DNA of 64,000 nucleotides from Bosea sp. NBC_00550 (GTDB taxonomy: Bacteria; Pseudomonadota; Alphaproteobacteria; Rhizobiales; Beijerinckiaceae): the NCBI RefSeq assembly GCF_026020075.1, contig NZ_CP102772.1:2046001-2110000 (forward strand). The letters run 5' to 3'. Each line of letters begins with the position of its first letter. The first letter of the stretch is position 1. Shown in pieces: positions 8,267 to 17,909 of the stretch. The notes under the pieces were generated by a model. The model searched no databases, was not told where the DNA came from, and saw nothing but the letters and a program-made list of their open reading frames with translations. The position numbers and the translations under genes were made by a program.

Positions 8267-9913
8267 CTATGAACGGGGCACCGCCCTTCGCGCCAGCGCA
8301 GCCGCATCGACCGAAACCGGCAGATCGCCGAACTGCCCCGACCAGCCATCCCCCAGCCGCGTCGCGATGAAGGCATCCGCGACCTCCGCCGGCGCATGCC
8401 GCAACAGCAGCGAGCCCTGCAGCAGCAGCGCCAGCCTCTCCGTCAGCCGCCGCGCCTGCCCCTCGTTGCGCATCAGCTCCGGCAGATCGCCCTCCAGCCG
8501 CTTCAGCGCCGCGTCATAGCGCCGATCCGCTCCGGCAGCCGCCAGCAACTCCGCCCGCAGCACATCCACCGCCCCCTCCTCACGTGCCAGCGAGCGCAGC
8601 ACGTCGAGGCAGATGACATTGCCCGAGCCTTCCCAGATCGCGTTGAGCGGCGCCTCGCGGTAAAGCCGCGCCATCGGGTTTTCCTCGATGAACCCGTTGC
8701 CGCCATGGCATTCCAGCGCCTCGGTGACGACGGCGGGCGCCCGCCGCGTGATCCAGTATTTCGCGATCGGCGCCCCGACCCGCGCCAGCAAACGCTCGCT
8801 GGCGGACTCCGCCTGCCGGTCCAGCGCCGCGAAGAGCCGGAAGGCGAGCCAGGCGGCGGCCTCGGCCTCGATGGCGATGTCGGCCAGCACGTTCTGCATA
8901 ATCGGCTGGTCGATCAGCGCCTTCTGGAAGGCGCGCCGGTGCTGCGCATGATGCGCCGCCAGCGACACCGCCATCCGCATCAGGCCGGAGGAAGCCGCCG
9001 CGATGTCGAGCCGCGAATTATGGTTCATCGAGAGCCCGGTGCGGATGCCACGTCCCGGCTCGCCGATCAGGTGCCCGATGGCTCCCCGGAACTCGACCTC
9101 GGACGACGCATTCGAGCGATTGCCGACCTTGTCCTTGAGCCGCTGGATCGCGACGCCGTTGCGCGCTCCGTCAGGCAGCCATCCCGGCACAGCGAAGCAG
9201 GAGATGCCCTCCTTCGTTCGCGCCAGCGTCAGGAAGACGTCGGAATGCGGCACCGAGAAGAACCATTTCCGGCCATGCAGCGAGAATGTGCCGTCGCGAT
9301 TATCCTCGGCCACCGTCTGTGTCTGGCGCAGATCCGAACCGCCTTGCGTCTCCGTCATCGCCGTGCCGACGGTGGCGCCCGTCTTGAGATGCGCCGGCCC
9401 CTGCCTCGGATCGTAACGGTTGGACGTAACGAGCGAACCCCACTGCTCCCAGAGTGCAGCATCCTGCTTCAGCACGGGCACAGCGGCATAGGTCATGCTG
9501 ATCGGGCAGCAGATGCCGCTCTCCGCGCCATACCAGAGATATTGCAGGGCGGCCCTTGCCACCTGCGCGCCGGGTTCGGGCTGGTTCCAGGCCAGCGCAT
9601 GCGTCTCCTGCCCGAGGGCGAGGCCCATCAGTTCATGCCAGGCGGGATGGAAGGCGATCTCGTCGATGCGGTTGCCGAAGCGGTCGAAGGCCCGAAGCTC
9701 CGGCGTATGGCGGTTGGCGAGATAGGCGAGCTCCTGCACGCGGCCGGAGCCGACCGTGCGCCCAGCCTCATGCAGCCGGGCGCTGGCCCAATCGGCACCG
9801 AAGGCCGCGACGATACGGGGCAGCACCGGATCGGCGGCGAAGGCATCGTAATCCGCCAGCACAGGCACCTGATTGGTGACCTCCCAGCGCCCGTCGCTGC
9901 CATGCTCGGCCAT
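8267..9913 (-). CDS. AidB-like acyl-CoA dehydrogenase
   Basis: The product has 548 residues, longer than ordinary acyl-CoA dehydrogenases (about 380) and typical of the AidB/adaptive-response subgroup. Diagnostic segments are GTAMTETQGGSDLRQTQT (FAD/substrate region, near residue 185), KWFFSVPHSDVFLTLART and the C-terminal ECHGGNGFIEENPMARLYRE with EGSGNVICLDVLR. E. coli AidB is linked to alkylation stress, but the substrate of these enzymes is unknown. ATG 9913 is chosen over the upstream ATG 10009 because GGGAGGTGG precedes it. It is divergent from the helicase gene at 10029. Confidence 0.85.
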   Translation of the reverse strand: MAEHGSDGRWEVTNQVPVLADYDAFAADPVLPRIVAAFGADWASARLHEAGRTVGSGRVQELAYLANRHTPELRAFDRFGNRIDEIAFHPAWHELMGLALGQETHALAWNQPEPGAQVARAALQYLWYGAESGICCPISMTYAAVPVLKQDAALWEQWGSLVTSNRYDPRQGPAHLKTGATVGTAMTETQGGSDLRQTQTVAEDNRDGTFSLHGRKWFFSVPHSDVFLTLARTKEGISCFAVPGWLPDGARNGVAIQRLKDKVGNRSNASSEVEFRGAIGHLIGEPGRGIRTGLSMNHNSRLDIAAASSGLMRMAVSLAAHHAQHRRAFQKALIDQPIMQNVLADIAIEAEAAAWLAFRLFAALDRQAESASERLLARVGAPIAKYWITRRAPAVVTEALECHGGNGFIEENPMARLYREAPLNAIWEGSGNVICLDVLRSLAREEGAVDVLRAELLAAAGADRRYDAALKRLEGDLPELMRNEGQARRLTERLALLLQGSLLLRHAPAEVADAFIATRLGDGWSGQFGDLPVSVDAAALARRAVPRS

Positions 9914-10028
9914 TGCTGCCACCTCCCTGTGGAACGGGATATAAAATGATCGCTCCGGCAGGGCGCAATCCTGACATCGACGCCCTATATTTGCCGGAGA
10001 ACGAATCACGCACGAGCAGCTTAGACCC

Positions 10029-12419
10029 TTGTCCGATACCGACGCCTTTTCCGCTCCCTTGCCCCGCCCCGGCGGACTGGCCGCGCGCGCCGCGGCGCAG
10101 CCGGCGGCCGGCTATCTCGCGGGTCTGAACCCGGAGCAGCGCCAAGCTGTCGAGGCGACGGAAGGCCCGGTGCTCGTGCTCGCCGGCGCCGGCACCGGCA
10201 AGACCCGCGTGCTCACCACTCGCATCGGCCACCTGATCTCGACCAGCCGCGCCTACCCCTCGCAGATCCTCGCCGTCACCTTCACCAACAAGGCGGCGCG
10301 GGAGATGAAGGAGCGTGTCGCCCATCTCGTCGGCCCTGTAGCCGAGGGCATGCCCTGGCTCGGCACCTTCCACTCGATCTCGGCCAAGCTCCTGCGCCGC
10401 CACGCCGAGCTGCTCGACCTGCGCAGCGACTTCACCATCCTCGACACCGACGACCAGATCCGCCTGATGAAGCAGGTGATCCAGGCCGAGGGCATCGACG
10501 AGAAGCGCTGGCCCGGCCGCATGCTGGCGGGCTTCATCGACAGCTGGAAGAACCGCGGCCTTAGCCCCAAGGACGTCGCGCCCGGCGAGGCCGCCGTCTT
10601 CGCCAACGGCAAGGGCGGCAAGCTCTACGCCGCCTATCAGGAGCGACTGAAGGCGCTGAACGCCGTCGATTTCGGCGATCTCCTGCTGCACTGCCTGACG
10701 CTGTTTCGCGACTATCCGGACGTACTCCAGACCTATCACGACCGCTTCCGCTACATCCTCGTCGACGAGTACCAGGACACCAACACGGCGCAGTATCTCT
10801 GGCTGCGCCTGTTGGCGCAGGGCCGCCGCAACATCTGCTGCGTCGGCGACGACGACCAGTCGATCTATGGCTGGCGCGGCGCCGAGGTCGACAACATCCT
10901 GCGCTTCGAGCACGATTTTCCGGGCGCGACCGTGATCCGGCTGGAGCGCAACTACCGCTCGACCGGCCATATTCTCGCCACCGCCTCCAAGCTCATCGCC
11001 CGCAACGAGGGCCGCCTCGGCAAGACGCTGCGCACCGAGGATGCGCTCGGCGAGAAGGTCACCATCACCGGTGCCTGGGACAGCCAGGAGGAAGCCCGCC
11101 TGGTCTCCGACGAGATCGAGGCGATGCAGTCCAAGGGCCAGGATCTCGGCCAGGCCGCGGTGCTCGTCCGCATCTCCGCTCAGATGCGCGAGATCGAGGA
11201 GCGCTTCGTCCAGGCCGGCGTGCCCTATCGCGTGATCGGCGGCCCGCGCTTCTACGAGCGCGCCGAAATCCGCGATGCGCTGGCCTATCTGCGCTGCGTG
11301 GTATCGTCGACCGACGATCTCGCCTTCGAGCGCATCGTCAATGTCCCCAAGCGCGGCCTCGGCGACGCCACCGTCCAGCTCCTGCACAACCACGCTCGCG
11401 CCACCGGCTTCTCGCTGCTGCAGTCGGCCCGCGCCGCGGTCGAGAGCGACGAGCTGAAGCCCAAGGCCCGCACGGCGCTGCGCGAACTGGTCGAGGCCTT
11501 CGGCCGCTGGTCGGCCCGCGCCGAGCACATGCCGCAGGGCGAGCTAGCCGAACTGGTGCTGGAGGAGTCCGGCTACACCGAGATGTGGAAGAAGGACCGC
11601 TCGGCCGATGCCGCCGGGCGCCTCGAAAACCTCAAGGAGCTCGTGCGCTCGCTCGACGAGTTCCCGGACCTGCCGGCCTTCCTCGAGCACGTCTCGCTGG
11701 TGATGGATGTCGCCGACGGCGAATCCGGCGCCCGCGTCTCGATCATGACGCTGCACGCCGCCAAGGGGCTGGAGTTCGACACCGTCTTCCTGCCCGGCTG
11801 GGAGGAAGGGCTCTTCCCCAACCAGCGCGCGCTCGACGAGAGCGGCCGCGCCGGTCTGGAAGAGGAGCGCCGCCTCGCCCATGTCGGCCTGACCCGCGCC
11901 CGCAAGAAGCTGAAGCTCTATTTCGCCTCGAACCGGCGCATCCACGGCCTTTGGCAGACCAGCCTGCCCTCCCGCTTCATCGACGAACTGCCGGAGGAGC
12001 ATGTCGAGGTCGAGCAGGCTCCGAACAGCTATAGCCAAGGCGGCTACGGCGCTTCGCGCTTCGACCGGATGGAGAGCTTCGGCTCCAGCTACAACACGCC
12101 GGGCTGGCAGCGCGCGCAGGAGAACCGGGCCAAGAACGGCGGCGGCAGCGGCTTCTCCGAGAGCGGCCGCGGTTTCGGCTCGGGCGGCTTCGGTTCAGGC
12201 TCAGGCTCAGGCTCGCGCCAGCGCGGCCCACTACTGATCGAGGGCGAGCTCACCGCCAAATCATCAGGCGAATCCGCCTATGGCGAGGGCGCCCGCGTCT
12301 TCCACGTCAAGTTCGGCCCCGGCTCCGTCGCCAGCGTCGACGGCAACAAGCTCACCGTCGATTTCGACAAGGCCGGGCGGAAGATGGTGCTGGATAGCTT
12401 CGTGCAGAAGGCCGGGTGA
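10029..12419 (+). CDS. uvrD: ATP-dependent DNA helicase UvrD/PcrA
   Basis: This is a 796-residue superfamily 1A helicase. Walker A is AGAGTGKTR (residues 52-60), Walker B is VDEYQDT (from residue 245), motif III is GDDDQSIYGWRGA, and the C-terminal motifs MTLHAAKGLEFD and VGLTRARK are present. After a Gly/Ser-rich linker (about 690-735) comes the small C-terminal Tudor-like domain (GARVFHVKFGPGSVASVDG) typical of PcrA/UvrD. It unwinds DNA 3' to 5' in excision and mismatch repair. The start is TTG 10029. The shared upstream region has a half-conserved SOS-like GAAC half-site but no full box. Confidence 0.93.
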   Translation: MSDTDAFSAPLPRPGGLAARAAAQPAAGYLAGLNPEQRQAVEATEGPVLVLAGAGTGKTRVLTTRIGHLISTSRAYPSQILAVTFTNKAAREMKERVAHLVGPVAEGMPWLGTFHSISAKLLRRHAELLDLRSDFTILDTDDQIRLMKQVIQAEGIDEKRWPGRMLAGFIDSWKNRGLSPKDVAPGEAAVFANGKGGKLYAAYQERLKALNAVDFGDLLLHCLTLFRDYPDVLQTYHDRFRYILVDEYQDTNTAQYLWLRLLAQGRRNICCVGDDDQSIYGWRGAEVDNILRFEHDFPGATVIRLERNYRSTGHILATASKLIARNEGRLGKTLRTEDALGEKVTITGAWDSQEEARLVSDEIEAMQSKGQDLGQAAVLVRISAQMREIEERFVQAGVPYRVIGGPRFYERAEIRDALAYLRCVVSSTDDLAFERIVNVPKRGLGDATVQLLHNHARATGFSLLQSARAAVESDELKPKARTALRELVEAFGRWSARAEHMPQGELAELVLEESGYTEMWKKDRSADAAGRLENLKELVRSLDEFPDLPAFLEHVSLVMDVADGESGARVSIMTLHAAKGLEFDTVFLPGWEEGLFPNQRALDESGRAGLEEERRLAHVGLTRARKKLKLYFASNRRIHGLWQTSLPSRFIDELPEEHVEVEQAPNSYSQGGYGASRFDRMESFGSSYNTPGWQRAQENRAKNGGGSGFSESGRGFGSGGFGSGSGSGSRQRGPLLIEGELTAKSSGESAYGEGARVFHVKFGPGSVASVDGNKLTVDFDKAGRKMVLDSFVQKAG

Positions 12420-12455
12420 TGGCGGCGACGCGCCACCTTGCAGTGGCACCCGTCG

Positions 12456-13076
12456 CTAGGGGCCAAGCCCGCTGATCGCTGTAAATCCTCGCAGGAACAG
12501 CTTGTCGCGGGTGGTCGACGCAGCTTCGGCCGGTTCCTTCACGTAGAAGTACGGGCCGTAGCTATATGAGATCGGCCCCCGATCGGCATAGCCGAACCTC
12601 AGCGCATAGATGTTTGCCGTCGGCGCGTCGGGGGAAAACTGCAGCACGACCGGCAAATAGCTGAAGCCGTTCTTGTCGGTGATGATGTCGCCATTGGTGA
12701 TCGTATAGTGAGCGCTCGATCCCCCGATCTCCATCCCGTTGACGTCGACGACCGAAACCCGGATCTGCTTGTCCGGAATGCCGGTGTCGAGCCGGTCGAA
12801 AAAGACCGCCCGCGTCCATACGGAGACCGGCTCCAGCTTCCTGACGACGGCGATCTCGTGGAACTTCATGTCGATGCAGCATTTGTTGTTCACGCAAGGC
12901 GGCGGCAGCCCGACGCCGGACTGCACGAAAGCCTCGAGCTTGTCGGGGATGCGGCCAGCGCCGAAAATCCTGCATTGCTGGGGCGCGTCCGCACCGATCG
13001 CGAGGCTGCACGATAGCAGCCAGGCGATCGACGCAACGGCAAGTCCGGAGCCGGGCTTCCCGTGCGAAGCGGTCAT
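12456..13076 (-). CDS. secreted hypothetical protein, second gene of a two-gene operon
   Basis: The product has 206 residues and an N-terminal hydrophobic stretch (about residues 11-28, ending SLAIGADA) that reads as a Sec signal peptide. The mature part has a cysteine group, CVNNKCCIDMKF, suggesting disulfides or metal binding, and looks beta-rich. I recognise no family. Its start overlaps the stop of the upstream gene (13073-14530) as ATGA, so the pair is translationally coupled and probably works in the same periplasmic or surface process. The DNA is less GC-rich than the neighbouring core genes, which hints at transfer. Confidence 0.75.
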   Translation of the reverse strand: MTASHGKPGSGLAVASIAWLLSCSLAIGADAPQQCRIFGAGRIPDKLEAFVQSGVGLPPPCVNNKCCIDMKFHEIAVVRKLEPVSVWTRAVFFDRLDTGIPDKQIRVSVVDVNGMEIGGSSAHYTITNGDIITDKNGFSYLPVVLQFSPDAPTANIYALRFGYADRGPISYSYGPYFYVKEPAEAASTTRDKLFLRGFTAISGLGP

Positions 13077-14530
13077 TTGCTCAATGCCTTGACCGCGTCC
13101 TTGACCGAGCTTCCCCGCGCGACCAACCGCTCAAGCTGCTCGAAGAAGTCGTCCGAAAGACCGATGAAATACTCAGACGTCGGCGCCGTCTTGAGGATGC
13201 TGGCGCTATCCTTGCTGGAAAGGCCGCTGGCCGCAACCTTCATGGCGGAATCGCTGAGCGAGATCTTGCTGTAGAATTTGACCAGATCCTTCTTCTGTTT
13301 GTCCGACAGATTCGGATTGCTCATGACCTCGATCAGTTTGGCCTGCTTGAGCTCGTTTTCGCGGCTGGTCCACTCTTTGATGAACTTTGCCTTCTTCGCG
13401 GTTATGCAAGGCTCGGATACTTCAAGCTCCTTGAAGTATTGCTCTGTATTCACATCGCATTTGACCGCCAGCGTGAGCGAGACCGGCATATCGCGTTCGA
13501 CGGTCGGGTTGAACGTGAAGGTCTGCTTCCATTCGATCTTGACCTTCAGGCTGGCGGAGCTGTAGGCGAGGTTCAGCGAGACCAGCCACGGTCCTTGCGC
13601 AGCCCCGCCATTGGCCGCAGCCTGCGGATTGGGTTGAAAGCGGAAGAACTCGTTGTCGGGGTCGTTGATCGATGTCAGCGCGTCCTTCGCGATCTGGAAC
13701 AGCTGGGCGCCTTTTTCCTTCGCCTCCAGGTCTCCTTCCTTCAGATCGCAATCGATGAGCTTGCTGCGGAACAGATCCTGCTGGATCGACTGATAGTCGG
13801 CCGTCATGCCGAACCATCCGTACCCGCCCGAGCCGTTATAGCGCTGCCGCACCTCCTTCCAGACCTTCTGGAGATCCGCCTTGCAGCTGACGCTCCACGG
13901 AGCGCCCCTGAACTGCGAGGTAGCAACCAGGTTCACACCGAAGCTCGAATCCGGCGTGATGTCGGGCTGGTCGCGAATGCGTTGCGCCACATAGGACGCG
14001 AAAGTGTGGCTGTCGGGCGAACCCACGACGAAATTGAAGGACGAACCGAAGCGAAACGCGGGCGGAAAGACTGAATCACCGTTACCTTTGATGCCGAGCG
14101 AGGTGGCGGCGTAAACCGGCTCGATGCTCTTGGTCTTGCCATCGAGATTGGCGAGCTTCGGCGTGTCGACCTCGAAATCGCGTTTGATGGCAGCGCGGAT
14201 CGCAGTTTCCTGATCGGGCGTGATCGTGACCGTGGCCAGACCCGAGATGGTTGCCCCGACGATCGGCACATACAGGCCGTACTCGGGATCCTTCTGCCTG
14301 AATGGCGCTCCGATGCCCCAGTATTTCACCGAGGGATCGGACAATGTCAGGCCGAGCACGAGCGGAATTCGCTCAGGATAGATATGAAATTGCTTCGGAT
14401 CCGCCTCGTCCTGAAAGGCGACCACTCCGTTCGCCCGCGTCGAGGATTCGATCTTCGGCAGAGCAATCGCGGGAGCCGTCGCAAAAGCGACGAGACCTGC
14501 AGTGGCTGCCAGCGCAAAAGCTCTCATCAT
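13073..14530 (-). CDS. secreted hypothetical protein, first gene of a two-gene operon
   Basis: The product has 485 residues with a clear signal peptide (MMRAFALAATAGLVAFATAP, cleavage near APAIA). The mature protein has no membrane helix visible, only two cysteines in the central part and one in the C-terminal third, and a charged helical C-terminal quarter (WTSRENELKQAKLIEVMSN). I do not recognise a domain. The ribosome-binding site AAGGGGGC precedes ATG 14530. The gene is less GC-rich than its neighbours and is coupled to the secreted protein gene downstream. It is likely periplasmic or exported, function unknown. Confidence 0.75.
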   Translation of the reverse strand: MMRAFALAATAGLVAFATAPAIALPKIESSTRANGVVAFQDEADPKQFHIYPERIPLVLGLTLSDPSVKYWGIGAPFRQKDPEYGLYVPIVGATISGLATVTITPDQETAIRAAIKRDFEVDTPKLANLDGKTKSIEPVYAATSLGIKGNGDSVFPPAFRFGSSFNFVVGSPDSHTFASYVAQRIRDQPDITPDSSFGVNLVATSQFRGAPWSVSCKADLQKVWKEVRQRYNGSGGYGWFGMTADYQSIQQDLFRSKLIDCDLKEGDLEAKEKGAQLFQIAKDALTSINDPDNEFFRFQPNPQAAANGGAAQGPWLVSLNLAYSSASLKVKIEWKQTFTFNPTVERDMPVSLTLAVKCDVNTEQYFKELEVSEPCITAKKAKFIKEWTSRENELKQAKLIEVMSNPNLSDKQKKDLVKFYSKISLSDSAMKVAASGLSSKDSASILKTAPTSEYFIGLSDDFFEQLERLVARGSSVKDAVKALSK

Positions 14531-14839
14531 GTTGCCCCCTTTTCCAGAGCGACGATGATTACGAGCCCAATGTCAAAAATACAACTATAAGTTGCATGAA
14601 CCTTTGTGATGCAACCCGGCACCGACATTTACGTCAGGCATCGCATAGACACGGAATCGACTTGTGCAACGATCCGGCCGGGGATCGCTGGCGACCGTCG
14701 GCTTGAACCGACACCGGAGGCATCCCGGCCGAGACCCGGCACGCCATCGCCCTGATCCCGGCTCCGGATGTATCGCTACAGCCAGCAGCGGAGTAGAAGC
14801 GGCGCCTAAGCTGCCGATTCTCTGAAGAAACAACCGACT
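14531..14839. other. intergenic region upstream of two divergent genes
   Basis: These 309 bases separate the secreted-protein operon (minus) from the GNAT gene (plus). The part next to 14530 is AT-rich and must hold the operon promoter. A TTGACA-like hexamer lies on the minus strand near 14575, but no convincing -10 is spaced correctly. I see no RNA gene or repeat here. Confidence 0.5.
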
Positions 14840-15262
14840 ATGACTCCCCAGATCGCGCTGACCGACGCCGAGGACGATGCTCTTCGCGACGTCCTCCATA
14901 ACGGCCTGCGAAACTACAACGACGAAAAGATCGGCCGGAACGATCGCCAGACGCTGACGATCCGCGTCGATGATCCCGAGAGCGGCGAGCCGATCGGCGG
15001 GCTCATGGGCCGCAGCTCGCTCGGCCTGCTCTCCATCGATTTCTTCTATCTGCCGAAGAGCCTGCGCGGCTCGGGCGTCGGCAGCCGCATCCTCGCCATG
15101 GCGGAGGAGGAAGGCCGGCGGCGCGGCTGCAGCAAGGCCGTGCTCTACACCATCAGCTTCCAGGCGCCGGAGTTCTACAAGAAGCTGGGATGGCAGGTTT
15201 TCGGCGAGATCGCACCGAAGCCGCCCGGCGCGACCCGGGTCTACCTGACCAAGGACCTCTGA
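14840..15262 (+). CDS. GNAT family N-acetyltransferase
   Basis: The product has 140 residues. The acetyl-CoA binding motif A is LPKSLRGSGVGSRILAMAEE (about residues 71-90), with the R/Q-x-x-G-x-G/A pattern, and motif B reads FQAPEFYKKLGWQVFGEI, the usual end of the GNAT fold. The acceptor substrate is unknown. It resembles small stand-alone GNAT proteins rather than ribosomal RimI. It converges on the HxlR gene, with four bases between the two stops. Confidence 0.85.
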   Translation: MTPQIALTDAEDDALRDVLHNGLRNYNDEKIGRNDRQTLTIRVDDPESGEPIGGLMGRSSLGLLSIDFFYLPKSLRGSGVGSRILAMAEEEGRRRGCSKAVLYTISFQAPEFYKKLGWQVFGEIAPKPPGATRVYLTKDL

Positions 15263-15266
15263 GCGC

Positions 15267-15686
15267 TCAAGCGCCGTTCTCCCGCTCGCGAAAGGCCTTC
15301 CGCGCCGCCGAGACCTGCGGGTAGTAGGTCTCCGCCCAGACCCAGACCCCGCAGAAGGCGGCGCTGAGCTCGCGGCCGAGCTCGGTCAGCGTGTAGTCGA
15401 CATGCGGCGGGATCACCGGATGGACGGTGCGTACGACCAGCCCGTCGCGTTCCATCTCCCGCAGCGTCTTGGTCAGCATCTTCTGGCTGATGCCGCTGAC
15501 ACTACGCCCCACCTCGGTGAAGCGCAGCGTGCCCCGCTCCTCCAGCGCTTCCAGCACCAGCATCGTCCACTTGTCGGCGATCTGCGCGATCACCTGGCGC
15601 ACCAGCGACTCCACGGCCGGGCTCACCGGCGGCAGCGCGTCGCTCCTGGCATGCATCGCCCCCATGGCACTGCGGATCGCCTGCAT
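15267..15686 (-). CDS. HxlR-type winged-helix transcriptional regulator
   Basis: The product has 139 residues with the HxlR core: VIAQIADKWTMLVLEALEE, LRFTEVGRSVSGISQKMLTK and TLREMERDGLVVRTVHPVIP. The frame is open well upstream, but ATG 15686 follows AAGGAGAG and gives the standard length. HxlR proteins sense electrophiles or redox state and usually regulate the divergent gene, here the SDR at 15789. The 102-base gap between the two starts would hold the operator. No cysteine lies in the N-terminal region, so a thiol switch is unlikely. Confidence 0.88.
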   Translation of the reverse strand: MQAIRSAMGAMHARSDALPPVSPAVESLVRQVIAQIADKWTMLVLEALEERGTLRFTEVGRSVSGISQKMLTKTLREMERDGLVVRTVHPVIPPHVDYTLTELGRELSAAFCGVWVWAETYYPQVSAARKAFRERENGA

Positions 15687-15788
15687 CCGACACTCTCCTT
15701 TTGGTGCGTATGGAACTTCTACGCGCCTTCTTTCCATTGAAGAGTAAGGGTGCCAACTGGTGTCACGCAACCACGAAAGGGACTTGCG

Positions 15789-16544
15789 ATGCATATCACC
15801 GGAAACACCATCCTGATCACCGGCGGCGGCTCCGGCATCGGCCGGGCGCTGGCCGAGGCCCTCCACGCCAAGGGCAACCAGGTCATCATCGCGGGGCGTC
15901 GCGAAAGCGTCCTCGACGAGGTCACCGCAGCCAACCCCGGCATGGCATCGATGCTGCTCGACATTCAGGACAAGGCCGATATCGAGGCCTTCGCCAGGCA
16001 GATCGTCGAGCGCTTTCCGAAGCTCAACGCTGTCCTCAACAACGCCGGCATCATGAAGCCCGAGAACGTTCCGGCCGCCGATAATCTCGCCATCGCCGAG
16101 GAGACGATTGCGACCAACCTGCTCGGTCCGATCCGCCTCACCACGGCGCTGCTGCCGCATCTGCTGAAGCAGCAGAATGCGACGGTCCTGACCGTCTCCT
16201 CCGGACTCGCCTTCGTGCCGCTGGCGGGAACCTTGACCTACAGCGCTACCAAGGCCGCGATCCATTCCTGGTCGATCGGCCTGCGCGAGCAGCTCAAGAG
16301 TACGTCGGTCGGGGTCATCGAGATCGCCCCGCCCTATGTGCAGACCGAACTCCTCGGCCCGCACCAGGCCGTCGATCCCGCCGCGATGCCGCTGGCCGAT
16401 TTCATCGCGGAAGTGATGACGATCCTCGAGACCCGGCCGGACGCCGCCGAGGTGATCGTCGAGCGCTGCAAGCCGCTGCGCTACGCAGAGGCGACAGGCA
16501 CCTTCGCCAATGTCTTCGCCGCGCTGAACGCCCAGCACGCCTGA
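15789..16544 (+). CDS. short-chain dehydrogenase/reductase, DltE-like
   Basis: The product has 251 residues. The NAD(P) motif TGGGSGIG starts near residue 11, NNAG is near residue 89, and the active-site motif YSATKAA has an upstream Ser in TVSSGLAF. It matches the classical SDR subgroup annotated as DltE-like oxidoreductases. The substrate is unknown. The ATG at 15789 has AAAGGGAC upstream. Divergence from the HxlR regulator suggests induction by a toxic carbonyl or quinone, which is inference from similar gene pairs. Confidence 0.88.
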   Translation: MHITGNTILITGGGSGIGRALAEALHAKGNQVIIAGRRESVLDEVTAANPGMASMLLDIQDKADIEAFARQIVERFPKLNAVLNNAGIMKPENVPAADNLAIAEETIATNLLGPIRLTTALLPHLLKQQNATVLTVSSGLAFVPLAGTLTYSATKAAIHSWSIGLREQLKSTSVGVIEIAPPYVQTELLGPHQAVDPAAMPLADFIAEVMTILETRPDAAEVIVERCKPLRYAEATGTFANVFAALNAQHA

Positions 16545-16860
16545 AAACAAGCGCAACCTTAGGGAAGGGGCGTGGCGAACCCTCTCCTGCACTGTTCGGG
16601 TAAACATGCTAATCCCATAAACATGTTTGCATTATCAATAGGATACGATGCTATGCGCGATATTCCAGATTGAAAGGTAGATCATAGGTAGCATCCAATC
16701 CCCCAAGCGACCTCGCGACCTCGCGAGCCGCGAGTGTGAGTTGGCGAGCCTGGCAGCGCGTGCCAGCACCCCGGGTTCGTCGAACAGCGATGTTAACGGG
16801 CCGGCCGTCGCAGCCGGCATAGTCATCAGCATGTAACATGCCGGCGAGGCCTCGCAGATG
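16545..16860. other. gene-free AT-rich stretch at the left border of the accessory region
   Basis: There is no convincing coding region here. It contains AAACATG (16602-16608) followed ten bases later by the palindrome AAACATGTTT (16619-16628), an operator-like or remnant structure. Base composition drops here compared with the SDR gene, marking the start of the accessory segment. Confidence 0.45.
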
Positions 16861-17217
16861 CTACTCGAATGTTCGCCCGAGCAATCGCGGTCTACGCGGA
16901 ACGCACGGACATTCAAACGATGCGGCCACGACTTTGCTGAGCAGTTGAGCCAGTCGAGCGGTCGAGCGCGCACCCAGTTGGGCTTCGCTTTCACACTTCG
17001 CGCCACCCGTCTCCGGTGCATCGATGTCAGCGATGCGGATCTTCTCGCCTCGGTAGCGAAACGTATCGCCATCGATCACGCCTTCCGAAGCGGTCGTAAG
17101 GCCGCATTTCGCGAAGAAGGCCGTGCGGCTGGCGGGTTCGATCTCAGAGGAGGCGCGCGGTCTAACTACGCCCACGCCAGTCGATGCCCTCACTCCCGAC
17201 ACCGCAAAGCTCTGCAA
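16861..17217 (-). pseudogene. staphylococcal-nuclease-like (thermonuclease) remnant
   Basis: The minus frame reads VIDGDTFRYRGEKIRIADID followed by APETGGAKCESEAQLGARS, the unmistakable N-terminal half of the SNase fold with its catalytic Asp and first Arg. The frame then degenerates (ASFECPCVPRRPRLLG) and lacks the conserved Glu/second Arg region and the C-terminal half. No good signal peptide is in frame. The gene appears truncated and frameshifted, consistent with decay at an insertion-rich border. Confidence 0.7.
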
Positions 17218-17578
17218 GGAAGTCCGGTTCGTAACCAGGGCCCCGATCTCTAAACCCGCTACGAGGCCGAACGCAGCAAGACGCAGGCCCGCGCGGCGAT
17301 ACCACTTAAGCCGCCATATCTTTACGCTGCACTCAGCCTAGGGGAAAGATGGCAGGGAATGAACGAGGTACCGATAACCGACTGTCTCGAATTTTCATGA
17401 GCTGTCGAAACCTATTCGGCGATAGGCTCGATCGTCCTCGCGTCGTCATCACCCTGACCGGACTTGTTGACCTGCGTCGAGACGATCCACTCCCGAAGGT
17501 AGGGCGGCTTCTGACGGAGGATGTCCTGCCGGCCGCACCGCTCATCCATGCATCGAACTGCAAGAGATGGACGGCATG
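17218..17578. other. remnant sequence left of the IS3 element
   Basis: No intact gene was recognised. A minus-strand frame ends at 17412 with a plausible C-terminal tail (LREWIVSTQVNKSGQ near 17460) and runs back to the insertion sequence boundary at 17579, so the element may have landed in this unknown gene. Confidence 0.35.
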
Positions 17579-17642
17579 TGACGTTGCCCCTCGGTTCTAA
17601 TCCGGTTTGAAGTTCGTTCTGGCCCATTGAGAGGACCAGGAC

Positions 17643-17909
17643 ATGAAGCGCAGCCGCTTCTCGGAAGAGCAGATCATCGCGATCCTGAAGGAACAGGAGA
17701 CCGGGGTCTCTGTCGCTGATCTGTGCCGCAAGCACGGTGTGAGCGACGCCAGCATCTACAAGTGGAAGGCGAAGTTCGGCGGGATAAACGTGTCGGAGGC
17801 CAGGCGCCTTCGAACGCTGGAAGACGAGAACGCGAAGCTGAAGCGAATGCTGGCCGATGCGATGCTCGACAACGTCGCGCTGAAAGATCTGCTGGGAAAG
17901 AAATGGTGA
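17643..17909 (+). CDS. IS3-family transposase OrfA
   Basis: The product has 88 residues, opening MKRSRFSEEQIIAILKEQE. An HTH (about residues 22-45, VADLCRKHGVSDASIYKWKAKF) is followed by a short leucine-zipper-like coil (LEDENAKLKRMLADAMLDN). OrfA recognises the IS ends and pairs with OrfB through frameshifting or coupling. It is complete, and its stop TGA overlaps the OrfB start region (ATGGTGA). Confidence 0.92.
   Translation: MKRSRFSEEQIIAILKEQETGVSVADLCRKHGVSDASIYKWKAKFGGINVSEARRLRTLEDENAKLKRMLADAMLDNVALKDLLGKKW

Noticed and set aside
9914..10028. Possible SOS (LexA) box before uvrD
   Set aside because: GAAC-N7-GCAC near 9999 has only one full half-site of the alphaproteobacterial GAAC-N7-GAAC pattern.
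15267..16607. A 446-residue fusion ending in HxlR on the minus strand
   Set aside because: The upstream part is antisense to the SDR gene; ATG 15686 with a good ribosome-binding site gives the normal HxlR length.
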